A stretch of DNA of 64,000 nucleotides from the NCBI GenBank assembly GCA_013396755.1, contig VWZF01003010.1, forward strand, positions 1,212,769 to 1,276,768, given 5' to 3'. The translations under genes were made by a program, and so were the position numbers. This DNA comes from Sclerurus mexicanus (taxonomy: Eukaryota > Chordata > Aves > Passeriformes > Furnariidae). Of the stretch, positions 50,979 to 64,000 are shown in pieces; positions within the stretch are counted from its first letter, which is position 1; the number at the start of each line of letters is the position of its first letter. The notes under the pieces were generated by a model, which was not told where the DNA came from, made no database searches, and was given only the letters and a program-made list of their open reading frames with translations.

Positions 50979-53900
50979 AGAAGATCTCTGTATGCACTTT
51001 TCTCTCTTTAAAGCAGCCACAGGAGGTTTAACTGTAGCTTGGGACACTGGTAGGAAGAGAAAGGGGACACTGATGCAGGAGAAGGTTATTTGTATAAAAT
51101 CTTTGGCTTCTAATCAACTGTCCTTTTTATACTAGAACATTGCTTATTGCTCCTGGCTATATTCAGGATCACAAAGCTGAAAGCAGAGCTGGTTTATATA
51201 GTCTTCAGGGCTTTTGTGCCCTCATGCTACTTACAAGCCAGTCACGATTTGGCCCATAAATTGCTCAGTGCTTTGCACTTTCAGAGGAACGATTAAGGAC
51301 ACTCAGTCTATGAATAAGCTACTTGTACTCCACAGTCATCAGCAAAACATTGTTAATAGATGCTGTAGTGTTTGGCTTTGACTTGCTCTTTGCAAGGTTC
51401 ATGTGGTCTGCCATCTGAATCATAGACAGCAAATGCACTGAGGTCTGATCTCCCTGCTATTTGCCAAAACTGAAAAAGGTATTAAACATAGGGCAACAAC
51501 ATAGACATACATGACACTACTGAGAATAGGCCATGTCGTTTCGACTTTCTTCTCAAATATTATCTTTTTGTACATGACATTTAATGATGAGTTATTATAT
51601 GACTATGTTTTTAAGAACAAAACATATCAAGCTATGAGTGTTCATAAGCCTATTCTGCACCTTCTATCAAATCCTTTTTGTCAAACTGATAAATATCAAA
51701 TATTGATTTGTGTTGTTTTCTTGGCACTCCTCTTGAATTTGTCAAGTGTAATGGATCTTCCCCATGACGTCTCATTTATCATGGAATCCATAGTCATTTT
51801 AAAGTGAAATGACAGCTCTTATGATTGAATAGGAACTTCAGCATTAGTCTGGATAAAATTTGTCTGCTATTGATTAAAGTCAGGTATCCCTATAATTATG
51901 GAAGAGTGATCTATCACACTTTTTTTTCCAAATGATATGTCAATAGTAATCTCGAAGAATAGTTTGTTCATTCTGTCTATTAGAAAGGTTTTATAAATAA
52001 GCACTCAGGATTGAATTTTTACAGTTTGGTGTTGGTGCATGTAACCACTTACCTCTTTGATACTGACACCTCTTGGCACCAAGTTAATAAATACTTTTAG
52101 GCAAATTATGTAAAAGGATGTTGTAGTTTCATTCAATGCAGGTCCTTCAGGAGTAAAAGACTGTATTTGGCACTGTTTAGTAACCAGATCACAGCCTTCA
52201 TGGTCAGACTGAATAAGTGGAAGGAATTGCTTCACATACTGAGAAGTTAACCCCAGTCATTCTTAGCATATAGTTTCCAATATGAGGGATGAAATATTTT
52301 TCTAAAAATTCACTTTTTAAAAACACTGTTGTCACATAAAATGTGTGCTTAATGAACTCCAATTTCAAAGGCAAATACTTTAAGAATACTTATCTAATCT
52401 CATCCTGAAAAGAGCCAAAATGCTATAATAGTGGTATTATTGAGAAGACTTGCAAGGAATGATGTGTTTCTTCTATGGAATTGTTACATGGTTTAGGAGT
52501 GCATGCTAGAATATAGCTCCACCTCCTGCTGTGTGTGTGTGTGTGTTTGGTGTTGTTCCCCCATCTAGCTTTTTTAATTGTTATGAATATTTATCATAGC
52601 TTTCTATGTTTGAATTTTGGAGGCCTATATTTTAGAGGTTTTCTTGTTAGGGGGAGCACTATCACTATTCCTTACTTGAAATAAATAACTGAAATAAACA
52701 ATGGAGTTATATAATGTCTAAGTAAATTCTTATTTTGGATTTTTCATATACTTTGATAACTCTGAAAGAGTCAACATTAATGCAGCTCAGAGAATCTCAG
52801 AAAAGCTTGCTCAGGTACACATTACCCTAAAACAATAAGCTTTTTTTTATATTGCTCCATGGTCAAAAATGCTCTTTTAAAACAACCACGTTATTGTAAT
52901 CTTGTGAGCACTCAAAACCATTATCTGATACTTTGTGGCAGTTAGTGGAAAAGTAAATTTCCAGTAAAGCATTTTCTGTTAAAAGGTCTGTTTCAGGGCC
53001 TTGCCCTGGCTACACAATAGAAATGACAATTGAGCATCAGAAAGAGAAGGCTTTTTGATACATGTTGACTAGTTCAGTGCTTTCTTACTGTGTGATATGA
53101 TGACAGCAGAATGATTTATGATGCCTCGTAAATGAGGCAGTATCGCTATGGTTTTTTAATTCTCTTTTTTTTTAATTCTTAAAATAAATAAATTTTCTGA
53201 GTGAGAAACATTCCCTGTCCAGAAAGATGAGTGAAGCACATAATTCAGGAACTACTGCAGTTTCATTTACAGCAGGCTTCCTTCTTGGTCCTTGCATGCC
53301 TTTTGCATTGACACTGCACTCGCAGTGACACTGACCCATGGCTGGGTCTGGAGTTGTTACAATGTGGGCTCAAACTTTGGCTAACAAGATGGTAAAGCTG
53401 GGTTAAGATTTGGGGTAAGGAAGCTTGCATTGAAGCATTGCTTGGTGCAGCAGTAGGAACAACATCTTCCTGTTTCACACAGAGGTACACGGTCCAGAGA
53501 GGACTGAGAATGATGTAGACAATCCTCTAGTGAGAGAGAGGAGGGGAAAGAAAATGGAAATATGGATAGAATAAGTTGGAATCCATGGAGGAGATCTTAG
53601 TAGCTCATCTCTCTGCGTGTCATTTCTGGTCTCTGAGGAAACCTATTGAATGCTGTCTTCATGTTAAACTTTTCCAGTATTTGGAGTGTTTTTCTGAAGG
53701 GCTGAGACTGCTTGTTAACAGTGTGTAATTAACTTTTTCATAGGCTTTACCTGGGCCGTACTCTCATCTTGTATGTTACAAATATTTTATAAAATAAACA
53801 TTGGTTTGATTTCCTGCTCTCTTGGACTCTCTAAGATTTTCATCTGGTTTGGGTAGAAGTTTTTGTTTTTTGGTTTTGCGTTTTTTTTTTTTTTTTTCCT

Positions 53901-56900
53901 TTGGGGAGTATGGGGAAGAAAAAAGTGGCTGCATATCTGTGTATATCACTGCATATGCAGCGATCACAATGATTTACAGAAACAATAGATTTAGGTATCC
54001 TCTACCTATTTAAAGATGTTCAGAGAAGGAATGAAAATGAGTTATATATGTTTGGGGTGTTTTTGCCAGACTCATCATTCTTTATGCTGCTTCTTGGGAT
54101 CTCAAAAACCCATTTATAATATGCTGCAGTGGTCTTGGAGATTTTAGCCTATTTTTAAAGCAGGGCTTATAGCTTTCTTTCCAATGAACTTCTCTGAGTA
54201 TAAGATATATTTCTGCATGACAAACTGCATCTGCTTGCACCTTGTTATTAGCAAGAAACACCCAAATGAATATTTTAATTTTTTTCCTATTTTTTTCTTT
54301 GAAGATGAATATGACCTAAAAATAAAATTGGTCAATTGCAGCCGAAGCATCAATGACTTCTTAAAAAAATAATGATGTTCTTATCAGTATCAACAGCACA
54401 TAAACAGTCACAGGCACACACATTTTCAGTGCCTTTTTGCAGAGAAGGAACACTTCTAATAGTCTATGAATCCTGTGGGGGCCACAATGTCAGATTTGAT
54501 CGACAAGATTTGAAAATTAATAACAAGAAGTATTGAAAAAGAAGGAAACTTTTAAAGGATGCCAGAATATGCACATTTAGATAAGAGATTCATCTTTTCT
54601 AAAGAGAGCAAATGGTTCCTTGAAAACTTTTATCCAGTTTATCATTCTGAGATACCATTCTTAACTCCTAGTATGTATACAGAAGGCAGAGAAACTATTC
54701 TCCATTCAATTCCACTCTTCATTTGAGCAAGTGTGGAAGGAACAGTTTAGGGACACAAACACTGAAGAAGGGCTTTAGTATTAGACTCTTAGTAACTTTT
54801 TGGCAGTGATTTGGACTCTATCAACCTTTATTTTTAGAAATGTCTTTTATACTAACATTTTAAAAAATGAATTTAGAATGTTATTTCAGTATTTCATATT
54901 TTCATGAATGTTCAGCATATTTGCACCAATATTTACAGGTTAATTTTAATTAATCTACTTCAGCAGGAAACACAAAAAGTTAAGTGTATATATATCCATT
55001 ATAGATTATTTAACTGAGCCATTTATCTTTCCAATATCTTCATTGACACTTTAGGAGAGGAGAGTGGATTTAACAAAATTCTCCAATGTGCCACTAAATG
55101 GTAGTTCTGGGATAATTTAGATTAATGGAAGTAGAGCTGGATCTTGAACATAGAAGGATACGTGAAGAAGGTAGAGTCACAAAGGGTAGTCATATACACT
55201 TTGGATATCTAAAACTTTCTGTCTAAAAGACAGACTAAGCAAGCTGCCCAAGCTTGGTCTACAGCAGTGAGGGAATAGGAGAGCACTGCAGTGGGAGCTA
55301 TCCAAGATGTTTTAGACGTGGAATTATCCCTGGAGATATATGTCTCTCTCGACTGGAAAAGGGAACATGACCAACCAGCTTTGCCTAGGTAGCTTAGCTT
55401 TTTCATCCCAATAGTGTTAAATACACTTTCATCATGCACTTATGGCCAGTTTTTCCATGGTGACAATTATTTTTATGTATTATTATGCAAGGAAAGGATT
55501 TTTAAAATCCAACATGAGCTCTTTCAAAAAAGCAAAGGGCTTGCCCTATTTAATTTGTCTCACATCTTGGAATTTTGTGGAGAGGGCAGGACAAATAGGG
55601 AGAGGAGTATTTTGTGATAATTTTGGGTAAGATAAGTGGTCTGCTAAAGAGAAGTATTGAAGAGTGACATTGTTGATAAAGACTTGTGCTTAAAAGTCTC
55701 ATTTTCACCCTGATGACCGATGCTTTTAGTTCATCAATGAATACATTCGGACAAATATTATCAAGATGTAGGGTAAGAATACCTGTTGATACACTGGTTA
55801 AATCAAAAGTGTTACTATAAGTGTTTTATTCTAGTGGTATCTTGGAGAACTATTGTTCTGTCTTCTGTACAAATCCAGATTAAAAATACATCATATAACA
55901 AAGTACAATTTAAGACTAATAGGAAAGTGGGTGGTTTCGATCATATGGAAGGATTATGCTTGGCAACCATGGCCCTATAGGAATATGGTACATGATTATT
56001 GGTGTGTCTGATAAGTTATAGTATAGAAATAGCAAGTAATATTGCATATTTTATTTAAGTACTTCAGCAAAAATGTTCCAAGATGTTCGTTATTTTATTA
56101 CTATTTACTTAGGTTTGCTTAGTGTGCAACGGCCTCCCTTGTTTTTTCTTGTTATTAACATGTAATATGCAAACTGGCCTATTCATGTTTAGTATGCTAA
56201 ACTGGTGGTGTATAACTGTAGCACTTCCAAACTGCGCCAGAAGATACACAAATATGTATGTTGGATCTGAAACATAGGATGGTCCACAACTTTCTTGTCT
56301 TGGCAAATTTTATACCAGGAACCTGGTGAAAAAGTTGGTCCATCTTTTATCAAGTTTCATGAAACAGTGCCAATTTTTTTGCCATTTGGTAGTCTTATGA
56401 ATAAAGGAGAGAAATTCATCTGTGAATCTGTAGTCGAGGAATCACTTGCTTTCAAAACAAAATGAAGTATGTCTCTGCTGTTGCTTTATGACAGTGGGCA
56501 AAAATAGGTGCTACTGCTACTGTGATTGTCTTTGTCAAGTGCCAGGCAATTTATGAAGAGTGGACCACAGAGGGGAGAAACTAAGCAAGCCGTATTACTG
56601 TAGATTTTGTGATTTGTAAGGTTTTTAACTAGCAATTAAGGCTTTGAAGTGTGTTTTTTGTTAGAGAAATGTGATGTCTGATTGAAACTCTGAAGGTTTA
56701 TTAATGCTATTTGACAGGAAACCATTTTGCTAATGAGCATATACTCCCATTAAACTCTGACATACCCAGCAGCAAAGAACAACTCTGTTGAACATCTCTG
56801 GAGAATGCCACATAAAAAATGTGATGTATGAATATTTTCAGAAATAGCAAACTATGAAAAATGTAAATGATACCTCTACGTTGACTTATAGCCTGCCATT

Positions 56901-58358
56901 CAAAATATGGTTTAAGAATAGCGTGGTCTGTGTGTAGACGTTCAAATGCACTAAACCTTTGTAGGTAAATGGGGAATGATGACTGCTTTCTCTGCAGAGG
57001 TTGGCAGTTCCATTCACACTGATGGAAACTTAAGAAGGGTAGGGATGCAGAGAATCCCTGAGCTCAACAGGGACATTACCTAAGTTGCTGTAGTACCCTG
57101 ATCTGTAGTGTTGAAGTAACATTTCAGAGGCAAGTGAAGTGATATGGAATTTTTCTTCATTTGACTACTGAAGTAGCGTATGCACTAATGTGTGTATTTC
57201 AACTTCTCTGTACTTGCTGTCAAGACTGAAGAAAATTTTACGAGACTTTATGGGAATGAGGAGAAAAAGGTTAATGGAAAATAACATGTAAGTTATTTGT
57301 GGTTCACTCATCTTGATTTTTGCCCTCAGGTGTGGGGAATTTCTAGGTAAAGCAGAAAAAGAATAAACACAGGGTGGAGCATTGGGCAGGTAGCTTTCTA
57401 TTAGAAACAACCACACCAAAAAATGTAAATAGACATCTGTGTCACCTGCTATAACTTACCGTTCATCATATTTAGTTTTGCAAATTGGCATCCAGAACCT
57501 CTAAGTGTTCTCTGCTGTCATGTCCATAAGTGCTTAACCTCTACCTTCTCTAGTGTTAGTAGCTGATGATGCAGTGCCTATTAATGTCAGTTCTTGGATG
57601 TTTGCATTCAGTCTTATTATGAAGAGTGATTAGAAGGAAAAAAAAAATCAATATTCTGTTATGAGTGGATTTGAAAGCCCAGTATACAACTGGGTTGTCC
57701 TCTCTGTAGTACCTGGCAAAATGAGACAAATTGCCAGAGCAAGTTATTACCAACATACAAGATCACAGCGGCTAGTAAGGAAATATTTCTGCTCTGCTTC
57801 TGTGAGGAAAAGAATCTGTTGCAGTACAAACTATCCTTACTACGGATATTTTGGGGGCTAAACCAGAGTAAATAAACTACTGAAAATTAGGTGGTCTTTA
57901 TCAGGTTCTCCTAGTAACATTTATCTATTGACATGGTAACCTGTTAAACTGCATTCCAAAGAGACTCTAAGGTTGGAATCTGAGTCAAATATTTTATTTG
58001 TTGATGTGTTTCTCTGTTGTCATCCATCAGCAGGCTTGGGGAACAGGAGAATGGAAAGAAAGGAAATAATACTGCCTTTGAGCTGTATTTCAGTCTCTGG
58101 TTACTGAGAGCCTTTGAAAGAAGCTGGTATAGTCCACTGTGTTCTAAACCAATAGTGGACCGTGCCTCTACCTGCAGAAAGAGAAGAAATGGAAGAGGTT
58201 GGATCACTCATAAAATCCACCAAGTCGTGGTACCCTCTGGATCACTATGGGAGAACTGTGGAGCTCTAGTGGGAAGAAAGCTGTGGAAGGGAAACAGTTT
58301 TCAGAATTTGAGACTAGAGCAAAGTCCAGCAATTAGGATGTCAACTATTACCACAATA
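50979..58358. other. Non-coding DNA with simple repeats
   Basis: No gene is supported over 7.4 kb. A (TG)n repeat at 52530-52547 and a T17 run at 53881-53897 are present. Minus-strand open frames at 53263-53490 and 55209-55439 have no recognisable domain. Confidence 0.5.
52530..52547. repeat. (TG)n microsatellite
   Basis: About eight TG units, then TT. A standard dinucleotide repeat. Confidence 0.9.
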
Positions 58359-59065
58359 TAGAATCATAGCATAGTTTGTGTTGGAAGGGAACCTTTAAAG
58401 ATCATCTAGTCCAACCCTCTTGCCATTGGCAGGGACACCTTCCACTAGATCAGGTTACTCAGACCCTGACCAATCTGACCTTGAATGTTTCCAGAGACAC
58501 TGTTCCAGTGTTTCATGATCCTCATAGTAAAGAATTTTTCTTCCTTATACCTAAATATGCTCTCTTTTAGTTTAAAAAGATTACCTCTTGTCTAATTTCC
58601 ATGCTAAAATGCTTGTCCCCATCTTTCTTTCAAGCTTCCTTTAAGTATTGGAAGGCTGCAATGAGGTCTCCCTGGAGTCTTCCCTTGTCCAGGCAGAACA
58701 GCCCCCAGCTCTCTCAGAACAGAGGGGTGTTCTTCATGGGAGAGGTGTTCAACCTCTAATCAACTTTGTGGTTTTCCTCTGGACTCACTCCAACAGGTCC
58801 ATGTCTTTCTTGTACTGAGGACCCCAGATGCAGTGCTCCAGATGGGGTCTCTTGAGAACAGTACAGAGGGACAGAATCACTTCCCTCAACCTGCTGGCCA
58901 CTCTGCTTTTGAGACAGCCCAGGATACTGTTGATCTTCTGGGCTGCAAGTGCACATTATCAGATCATGTCTGACTTCTCATTCACCATTAACCCTTCTGC
59001 TCAAGATGCTCAATTTCTTCATCTCCCAGCCTGTATGGATACCAGGGCTTGCCCCAATCCAGGTT
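58359..59065 (-). mobile_element. Longest CR1 LINE piece in the window (about 700 bp)
   Basis: Reverse-complemented CR1 can be followed without large breaks from its 3' terminus ('tagaatcatagcatagtttg') through 'aggtctccctggagtcttcc', 'ccaacaggtccatgtctttc' and 'ctggccactctgcttttgag' to 'cttctgggctgcaagtgcac'. This covers the 3' untranslated region and the C-terminal part of ORF2. Single-base indels break the frame. Open frames here (minus 58756-58956, plus 58828-59172) are by-products. The left edge of the element is well defined; the right edge fades near 59065. Confidence 0.95.
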
Positions 59066-59690
59066 TACTTATTAGTAAATTTGAAAGAGTGCATTTATGT
59101 CTGCTAGGTGTGCCAGAGTACTGCACTAATGTCCATTATATGGTTTTGTTTTCTTCTGTCTTCTTTTTCTGAAAGTTCTGTCAGCAATTTGAATTTATAG
59201 GGTTCTAAATTTGTACTATTTAAATTCACTTGAAAGTGGAGTGTTTTATTTTGCCAAGTCTCTTAATATAACTCTACTATGAGGCTGAATTTAGCTGAGA
59301 CTCAGAAAGCAGTCTGCACTTGAAACATGCTTTGAATTTAGGGGAAAGTAGCAGGCAAAAGGTTTTTAAGCTTCTTGTTTTCTATGGTTCTTCTAATTTT
59401 GTCTATTCAAATTTTCTCTGTTGTGGGTGTTGAGGATGCTTGGTTTCAGGTTTACTCCAAAACAGGTTGCAGAAATATGCATCATAGAATTCTAAAGAGT
59501 CACAAGTGCTATTGCCTCTTAAAGGGATAATTTGCTTGAGTTGTTAAAAATGTCTGTCTGAATAACTGTGAATGCAGTGTTCTTGACTTGGCTAAGTCAG
59601 GGATCTCTGCACTATGCTTGATTATGCAGTGAAAATCTGATTGCATACTATAGTAGGGGCTCTGTGGGTTTCTTTGTGGGTTTTTTTTCC

Positions 59691-59781
59691 TTTTTTTTTT
59701 GTTTGTTTGGTGGTTTGTTTTTTGGGTTTTTTTTTGTTTTGTTTTGGTTGGGGTTTTTGTTTGTGTTGTTTGGTTTTGTTG
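59691..59781. repeat. 91-nt tract of G and T only
   Basis: Every base from 59691 to 59781 is G or T: a T10 run, then GTTT, TGG, TTTGGG and GGGG blocks. Expansion and decay of a poly-T or GTTT repeat is the likely origin. Confidence 0.95.
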
Positions 59782-60479
59782 AAATTCACTTTTAACAGTG
59801 TGATTGTATAAGTGAAAGCTGATGGCTGTAATAAATATCAGTCTATCAGCTTAGATCACTAATGTGTTCTACTTTCAGGTATTGTGCACAACTCAAAGCC
59901 TGTGTGTAAGAATTAAAGGGAAACATTTACTTAATCAGCCCTATTATTGTTCAAATGACAGTCTATATTAAGTTCCCTACTTCTAAGACCTTAAAAATCA
60001 AAAAGGGTTTAGCTTGGCCTTCGTTTCTGTCATATGCAACAAATTCCAACAGCTTCATTTACCTATGGAAAATGTTTATAAATTCTCACACAACTGTTTC
60101 ACTCCCTTCCCCTGCATTTGAGTGTACTCCTAATGATCATTATCTTACTCCTTTTTGCTCTGAATGTTATCTGTTCAAAGTTCTGCTGTTCAGAACTGAA
60201 ACTAAGAAAAGATCATTTACTTTTGATGGATAGTTCAACCAGTCCTCTACAAAACATTTGCTTAATGCTGCTAAAGATTCCTCTAAACTACTAATGGATA
60301 TAATCCTTTTTGAACTTGTTGATCTCTTAGGGTTTTTTCCTTCTTCTCCCATCCTTACTCTTACAAAAAGCTAATCTATGCCATTCTTGTCCTTCACAAC
60401 AGCTTTTTCTGAGTCCCAAGTCAATATTGTCCACTGATGTTTTCTTCACACTTGGCTCTCTATGGTGTTACTGTTGTGT

Positions 60480-60520
60480 GTTTTGTTTTTGTTTGTTTGT
60501 TTGTTTGTTTGGGTTTTTTT
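60480..60520. repeat. (GTTT)n tract
   Basis: About five consecutive GTTT units followed by GGG and T7. It lies about 0.7 kb from the larger G/T-only tract. Confidence 0.9.
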
Positions 60521-61991
60521 ATATGTATTGGTATATATACTCTGAATTGAATCTCTATTTGCTTTTTTTGTTCTGTGATCTTCTGTATTTTACTGAAAAA
60601 ATGCATCTATATATTACATGTTGTGTAAAATTCAGGACTCCTCCAATTGCTGAAATGAAATAGGTTCAGAGATAGCTTCTTCTTCTGAATATACCAAAAA
60701 TTGCTAATACACAAAGTACAAAAGAAATAACTAAACTAGTTTTTGCAAACCTTCTCTATTCCCAGTGCAGTGTCCAAGTGTAGTTTAGGTCTCTCCAATT
60801 TTCCCTTACCATATTTGGCAATTTTGACTCTGATAAGGCTTTTAATACATTTTTGGGTTTTGTTAAGGGGTGACTGTGGATGCAACAGTTATTGCACTTG
60901 ACCAGAATGGAGAAGTTTGACAGAAGTTATTCATTTGCAATTTACTTATCTACCTGCTTAAGGCTGAGTAATAATATTTTTGATTAGTGAATGTGTATAA
61001 AGTTGTTCAATTTCCAGACTACTAATCTCTTGCCATGGTTGTTTTCTCTCTGAATTGACCATCTTTCATTTTTTGTGGTCTAACTGACAATGCAGTGGAA
61101 AATCCATTCTAGGTATTTACCAAGTGATTTATAAGCACTCAGTAAACACTGGTAGGGCCTGACTTTGAAGTATATGTTTTTGCCAAACCTGTTGTTCCCA
61201 AAGAAATTTAAAAGCTTACAAAAAAGAGGAGGCAAAGAGAAAACTAGTAAGCTCAAGGAAAATAACTATCATTGTGTGGGAGAAGTACAAGTTTATATTG
61301 CTTGATTTGGCATTACATTGCTTTAAATGATTATGGAGAACCCTCTGTTCAGTGCTGTCAGCTTTTTTTGATAGCTATTACTAAAACAGCAATTTGCATA
61401 CTGCATAGTTTAGCCAGGTCCACAAAAAATTAGAACCCCTCAGAGATTTTGAAGTGTTCTTTCCTTTAACATTTACACTAACTCCTGGGAAGTGTCCTTG
61501 TGAATTACTCTGTGATTATTATTTGAAGTAGCTGAAATATCAAATGGAGGTTAATATGTTAAGCTGCTAACTGCATATAAATTTTAAGAATCTAAATGTT
61601 GTTGATTTGGATTTGGGGTTTGTTTGTTTTTTTTTTCTTGTTTGTTTAAAGTTCTCCATTTCAGTGTTCAATGAAGAAAGTAGCTAAAAACATCTCAACA
61701 AAGTGAAAAAATTGAAAATTAAATTGAAGAGTCTTCAAAACGCTGAAAATTTTGAAGATTTGCCATAGCAGCATCCTAATATTTTTCTCTGCCCTCACTA
61801 AAAGCACTAATAAAATACGAAGACTGACAATTTCCAGGATGACAGGTTTGCAATCACAAAGCCTTCCTGCTATGATCTGCTCATGTAGAGTTTCCCTCTG
61901 CTGTTTTGCCTGTTTAATTCTGTAGTTAGGTAGCTTTGAGACTACTAACCTCTGGGGTCCATTTAACATCTTATAGTAGGTGTTCGCTGTA

Positions 61992-62480
61992 TGTTGGGGT
62001 TACCTTGAAGAGGTAGGTCATTGCAAACTTCAGAGTTCATGCAGGTAATCAGAGGGATAAACCATGGACTTTCAATTCAGAAAGGAAGTTTATTTTGGAA
62101 CAGGTGCCAGAACTCACACCTAGATGACAAAAAGCACACACAGGCTGCAGGTTTTCTTGGCTATATATATATCAAGGGGCTTTTTGACCTGCACAGGGCT
62201 GAGAGGTTCCCTTTCCCTTCTCCCCTTCCCTTCACCCACTTGTGAGCAAAGGAATGCTTTTTATCTAGTTTAGCTGAGAAACAGCTTCTGAGGAAAAGAC
62301 AAAGAGTAGTTGTTCTCACACATTTTCTCAATAAATGATTCTGTTAACCACAACAAGTGTCTTGAGCAAAGAGAAGTTTCCAAACTATTTACCTCCTCCA
62401 CCACTTCTTGCACAAGGCCCCCTCAACCCCCACAGTCATTAAAATAGCTTCAATGTCTTACAGAATATAGAGAACAGGGA
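61992..62480 (-). mobile_element. Possible solo LTR, unassigned
   Basis: Read on the minus strand, this segment has the signals of a retroviral LTR in the right order. A TATA-like run lies at plus 62161-62172. About 70 bp further comes AATAAA (plus 62089-62094). A 3' end reading '...ggtaaccccaaca' sits opposite the plus-strand TG start at 61992. I could not find the other terminus or a target-site duplication, so the end at 62480 is only approximate. No gag, pol or env sequence is seen. Chance occurrence of these short signals is a real alternative. Confidence 0.4.
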
Positions 62481-64000
62481 GGACCAGCCATTAGCCAAAA
62501 ATGTTTGAGCTTGTTTCTGCTGCTTTTCCATGTTCCTCCAGATAAGTCTCAGGAGCAGGTTTCCAAGGTAGCTTTAAACGTTCCTGCTGTACCTGTGGTT
62601 GCTCTTGATGGTATGATATATGGATTTACTGTCTTGAGACTAGGGCTTTTCCCCTGTCAGTGGTGCCAAACACAGGTTTGGCTGTGACTGCTAGCACTGT
62701 TCACAAGATGCACCCTCGCCTTTTTCTATGTCATCTGGGCCTTCAGGAAAGAGGACAACTAGGAGGAGACTGTTGTCGTGTCTTGACAGCAAAGGACGTG
62801 TTCTCTATGAGAAAAAGTTTCAGACGCAACCATAGTGCATTGGGCTCTGCACACATGCAGTTTTGGGATGCACTGAATTTGCACTGCGTGTAGCTTGATT
62901 TAGATACAGTTTAATGCCTCATTGTGGCAGAAACCTGGGATTTGTAGCTACTGTAGCAAGAGGGCTGGGGCCCAGTGATGTATACTAATAGCAAAGCTAC
63001 TTTAGCAGAGATCTTGACATCTCTGTAACACGGGTGACATTTGCTGAAGTAGAGTTGAGGATGATTATAATGAAATGTAAAATAGAAAAAAAGGACACAG
63101 GGTGAAGGTACATCATTTTTATACTCTGAAGAATGGCACAGCCTCTTTGATTGCGATAACAAACATTGCAGAAAACTACAGTGTCCTTGTTAGACTTGAT
63201 GCATAGGTATGCTTTCACACCAAGTGGTCTGCATTTATCAGCAGGTGGATAACCTTCATGTTTGTTTCTCTTGCTCAACTACCTGCCTATATGACACCTT
63301 CAGTTTAACATTTTACTTCAGATGTCATTGCTGCTCACCTAATGGGGGTCTTTACACACACACTTCTATTTAATCAGGTTGTTTTATATAATGCATGCAA
63401 TCGAGATTATTCTTTTGCAGTTGAAATTATTATCTGAGTTATATGTGAGCTTTGAGGAGGGCACCCATAGAGCCAGTAATCCTTTGTAAAAGAATGATTT
63501 AATTGTAATTCAAAGGACTTTAATGTCTGCACTGAAACTAGTTTAGACTTCTTTCATAGTGAGTGGAGAGAAAAAAGCACTTCAAAATTATTTTGCTATT
63601 TTAGATGAACATTCTCAAGGATGTTCTATTTGTTTTCTCCTTGTTATAAAGTATCTTGTAGGTATTGGATGGTGAAGGATATAAATGTCTCGGATGTACC
63701 TGACTATATATGTCTTTTTGATCCCTAGCTGATCTCTGTTCTCTTACAGTTTATGTTTATGAAAGCCAAGTCACACTGAAGCAAAACCTACCTTTGAATT
63801 TTCTAGTGTGTATTTGTATTCCCCAATTAAATTATTAATTAGACAGAGTTTGTTACACGTTTATCAACTGTGCTGCTTCATACTTTTATGCAAATAGCAA
63901 TAGTTATCCAACTTAGTTTGCTTTATCTGTATATGTTTGCACCCTCTACTTGTATTTTATTAAAAGTAAGATTTATTTTATTAAAAATAAATTTCTCATT
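62481..64000. other. Non-coding DNA
   Basis: No gene is supported. Overlapping minus-strand open frames of 83 and 93 codons at 62911-63278 show no recognisable domain. The window ends in AT-rich sequence with repeated TTTTATTAAA-like words. Confidence 0.55.

Larger units (their letters stand above)
59066..61991. other. Non-coding DNA with G/T-only tracts
   Basis: No gene is supported. Simple-sequence tracts at 59691-59781 and 60480-60520 are the only clear structures, with a weaker similar tract at 61612-61648. A possible CR1 remnant, 'atcatagaattctaaagag' near 59480, is too short to call. Confidence 0.5.

Noticed and set aside
58017..58361. Plus-strand open frame of 114 codons
   Set aside because: No family match is recognised and it ends exactly at the start of a CR1 terminus.
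58828..59172. Plus-strand open frame of 114 codons
   Set aside because: Most of it is antisense to the CR1 ORF2 remnant.
59476..59500. Possible CR1 terminus 'atcatagaattctaaag'
   Set aside because: Too short, and no following CR1 sequence can be traced.
1..64000. CRISPR array, tRNA, rRNA or prokaryotic operon signals
   Set aside because: No regularly spaced repeats, cloverleaf-like sequence, rRNA motifs or bacterial gene organisation were seen; CR1 and ERVL repeats place the DNA in a bird.

Overview
This window reads as AT-rich, non-coding nuclear DNA from a bird. The diagnosis rests on interspersed repeats. At least eleven pieces of avian CR1 LINEs are recognisable, several carrying the typical 3' terminus that resembles repeated ATTCTATG. 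There is also one solo LTR of the avian endogenous retrovirus type L (ERVL) kind. The most unusual item is a 593-bp insertion that I read as the 5'-truncated 3' end of an RTE-clade LINE, flanked by a perfect 11-bp target-site duplication. RTE elements (AviRTE) are known from only a patchy set of bird lineages, such as parrots, hummingbirds, hornbills, trogons and suboscine passerines. The host is therefore probably a neoavian bird from one of those groups, but that is inference.

Layout. 1-8 kb: gene-free, with one decayed CR1 tail near 1.1 kb. 8.02-8.61 kb: the RTE insertion, which also stands out by CpG content. 8.6-33.7 kb: mostly unique AT-rich DNA with short CR1 pieces near 9.7, 18.3-18.7, 21.8 and 31.3 kb, low-complexity tracts, and two strong hairpins near 13.4 kb. 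33.7-35.5 kb: a dense cluster of five CR1 pieces in both orientations, including part of an ORF2 C-terminus. 38.05-38.64 kb: the solo ERVL LTR on the minus strand. 40.1 kb: a short assembly gap inside a poly-A run. 41-58 kb: mostly unique DNA with CR1 pieces at 41.7, 43.97-44.15 and 50.7-51.0 kb. 58.36-59.07 kb: the longest CR1 piece. 59.6-64 kb: a 91-nt stretch made only of G and T, and a possible second LTR near 62.0-62.5 kb.

I find no host protein-coding gene, rRNA, tRNA, CRISPR array or operon that I can support. The longest open frames are about 60-195 codons, match no family I recognise, and many fall in repeats or homopolymer runs. The window is most likely a gene desert or the inside of a very long intron. 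No genes can be described as working together here; the biology visible is retrotransposon activity of several types and ages.
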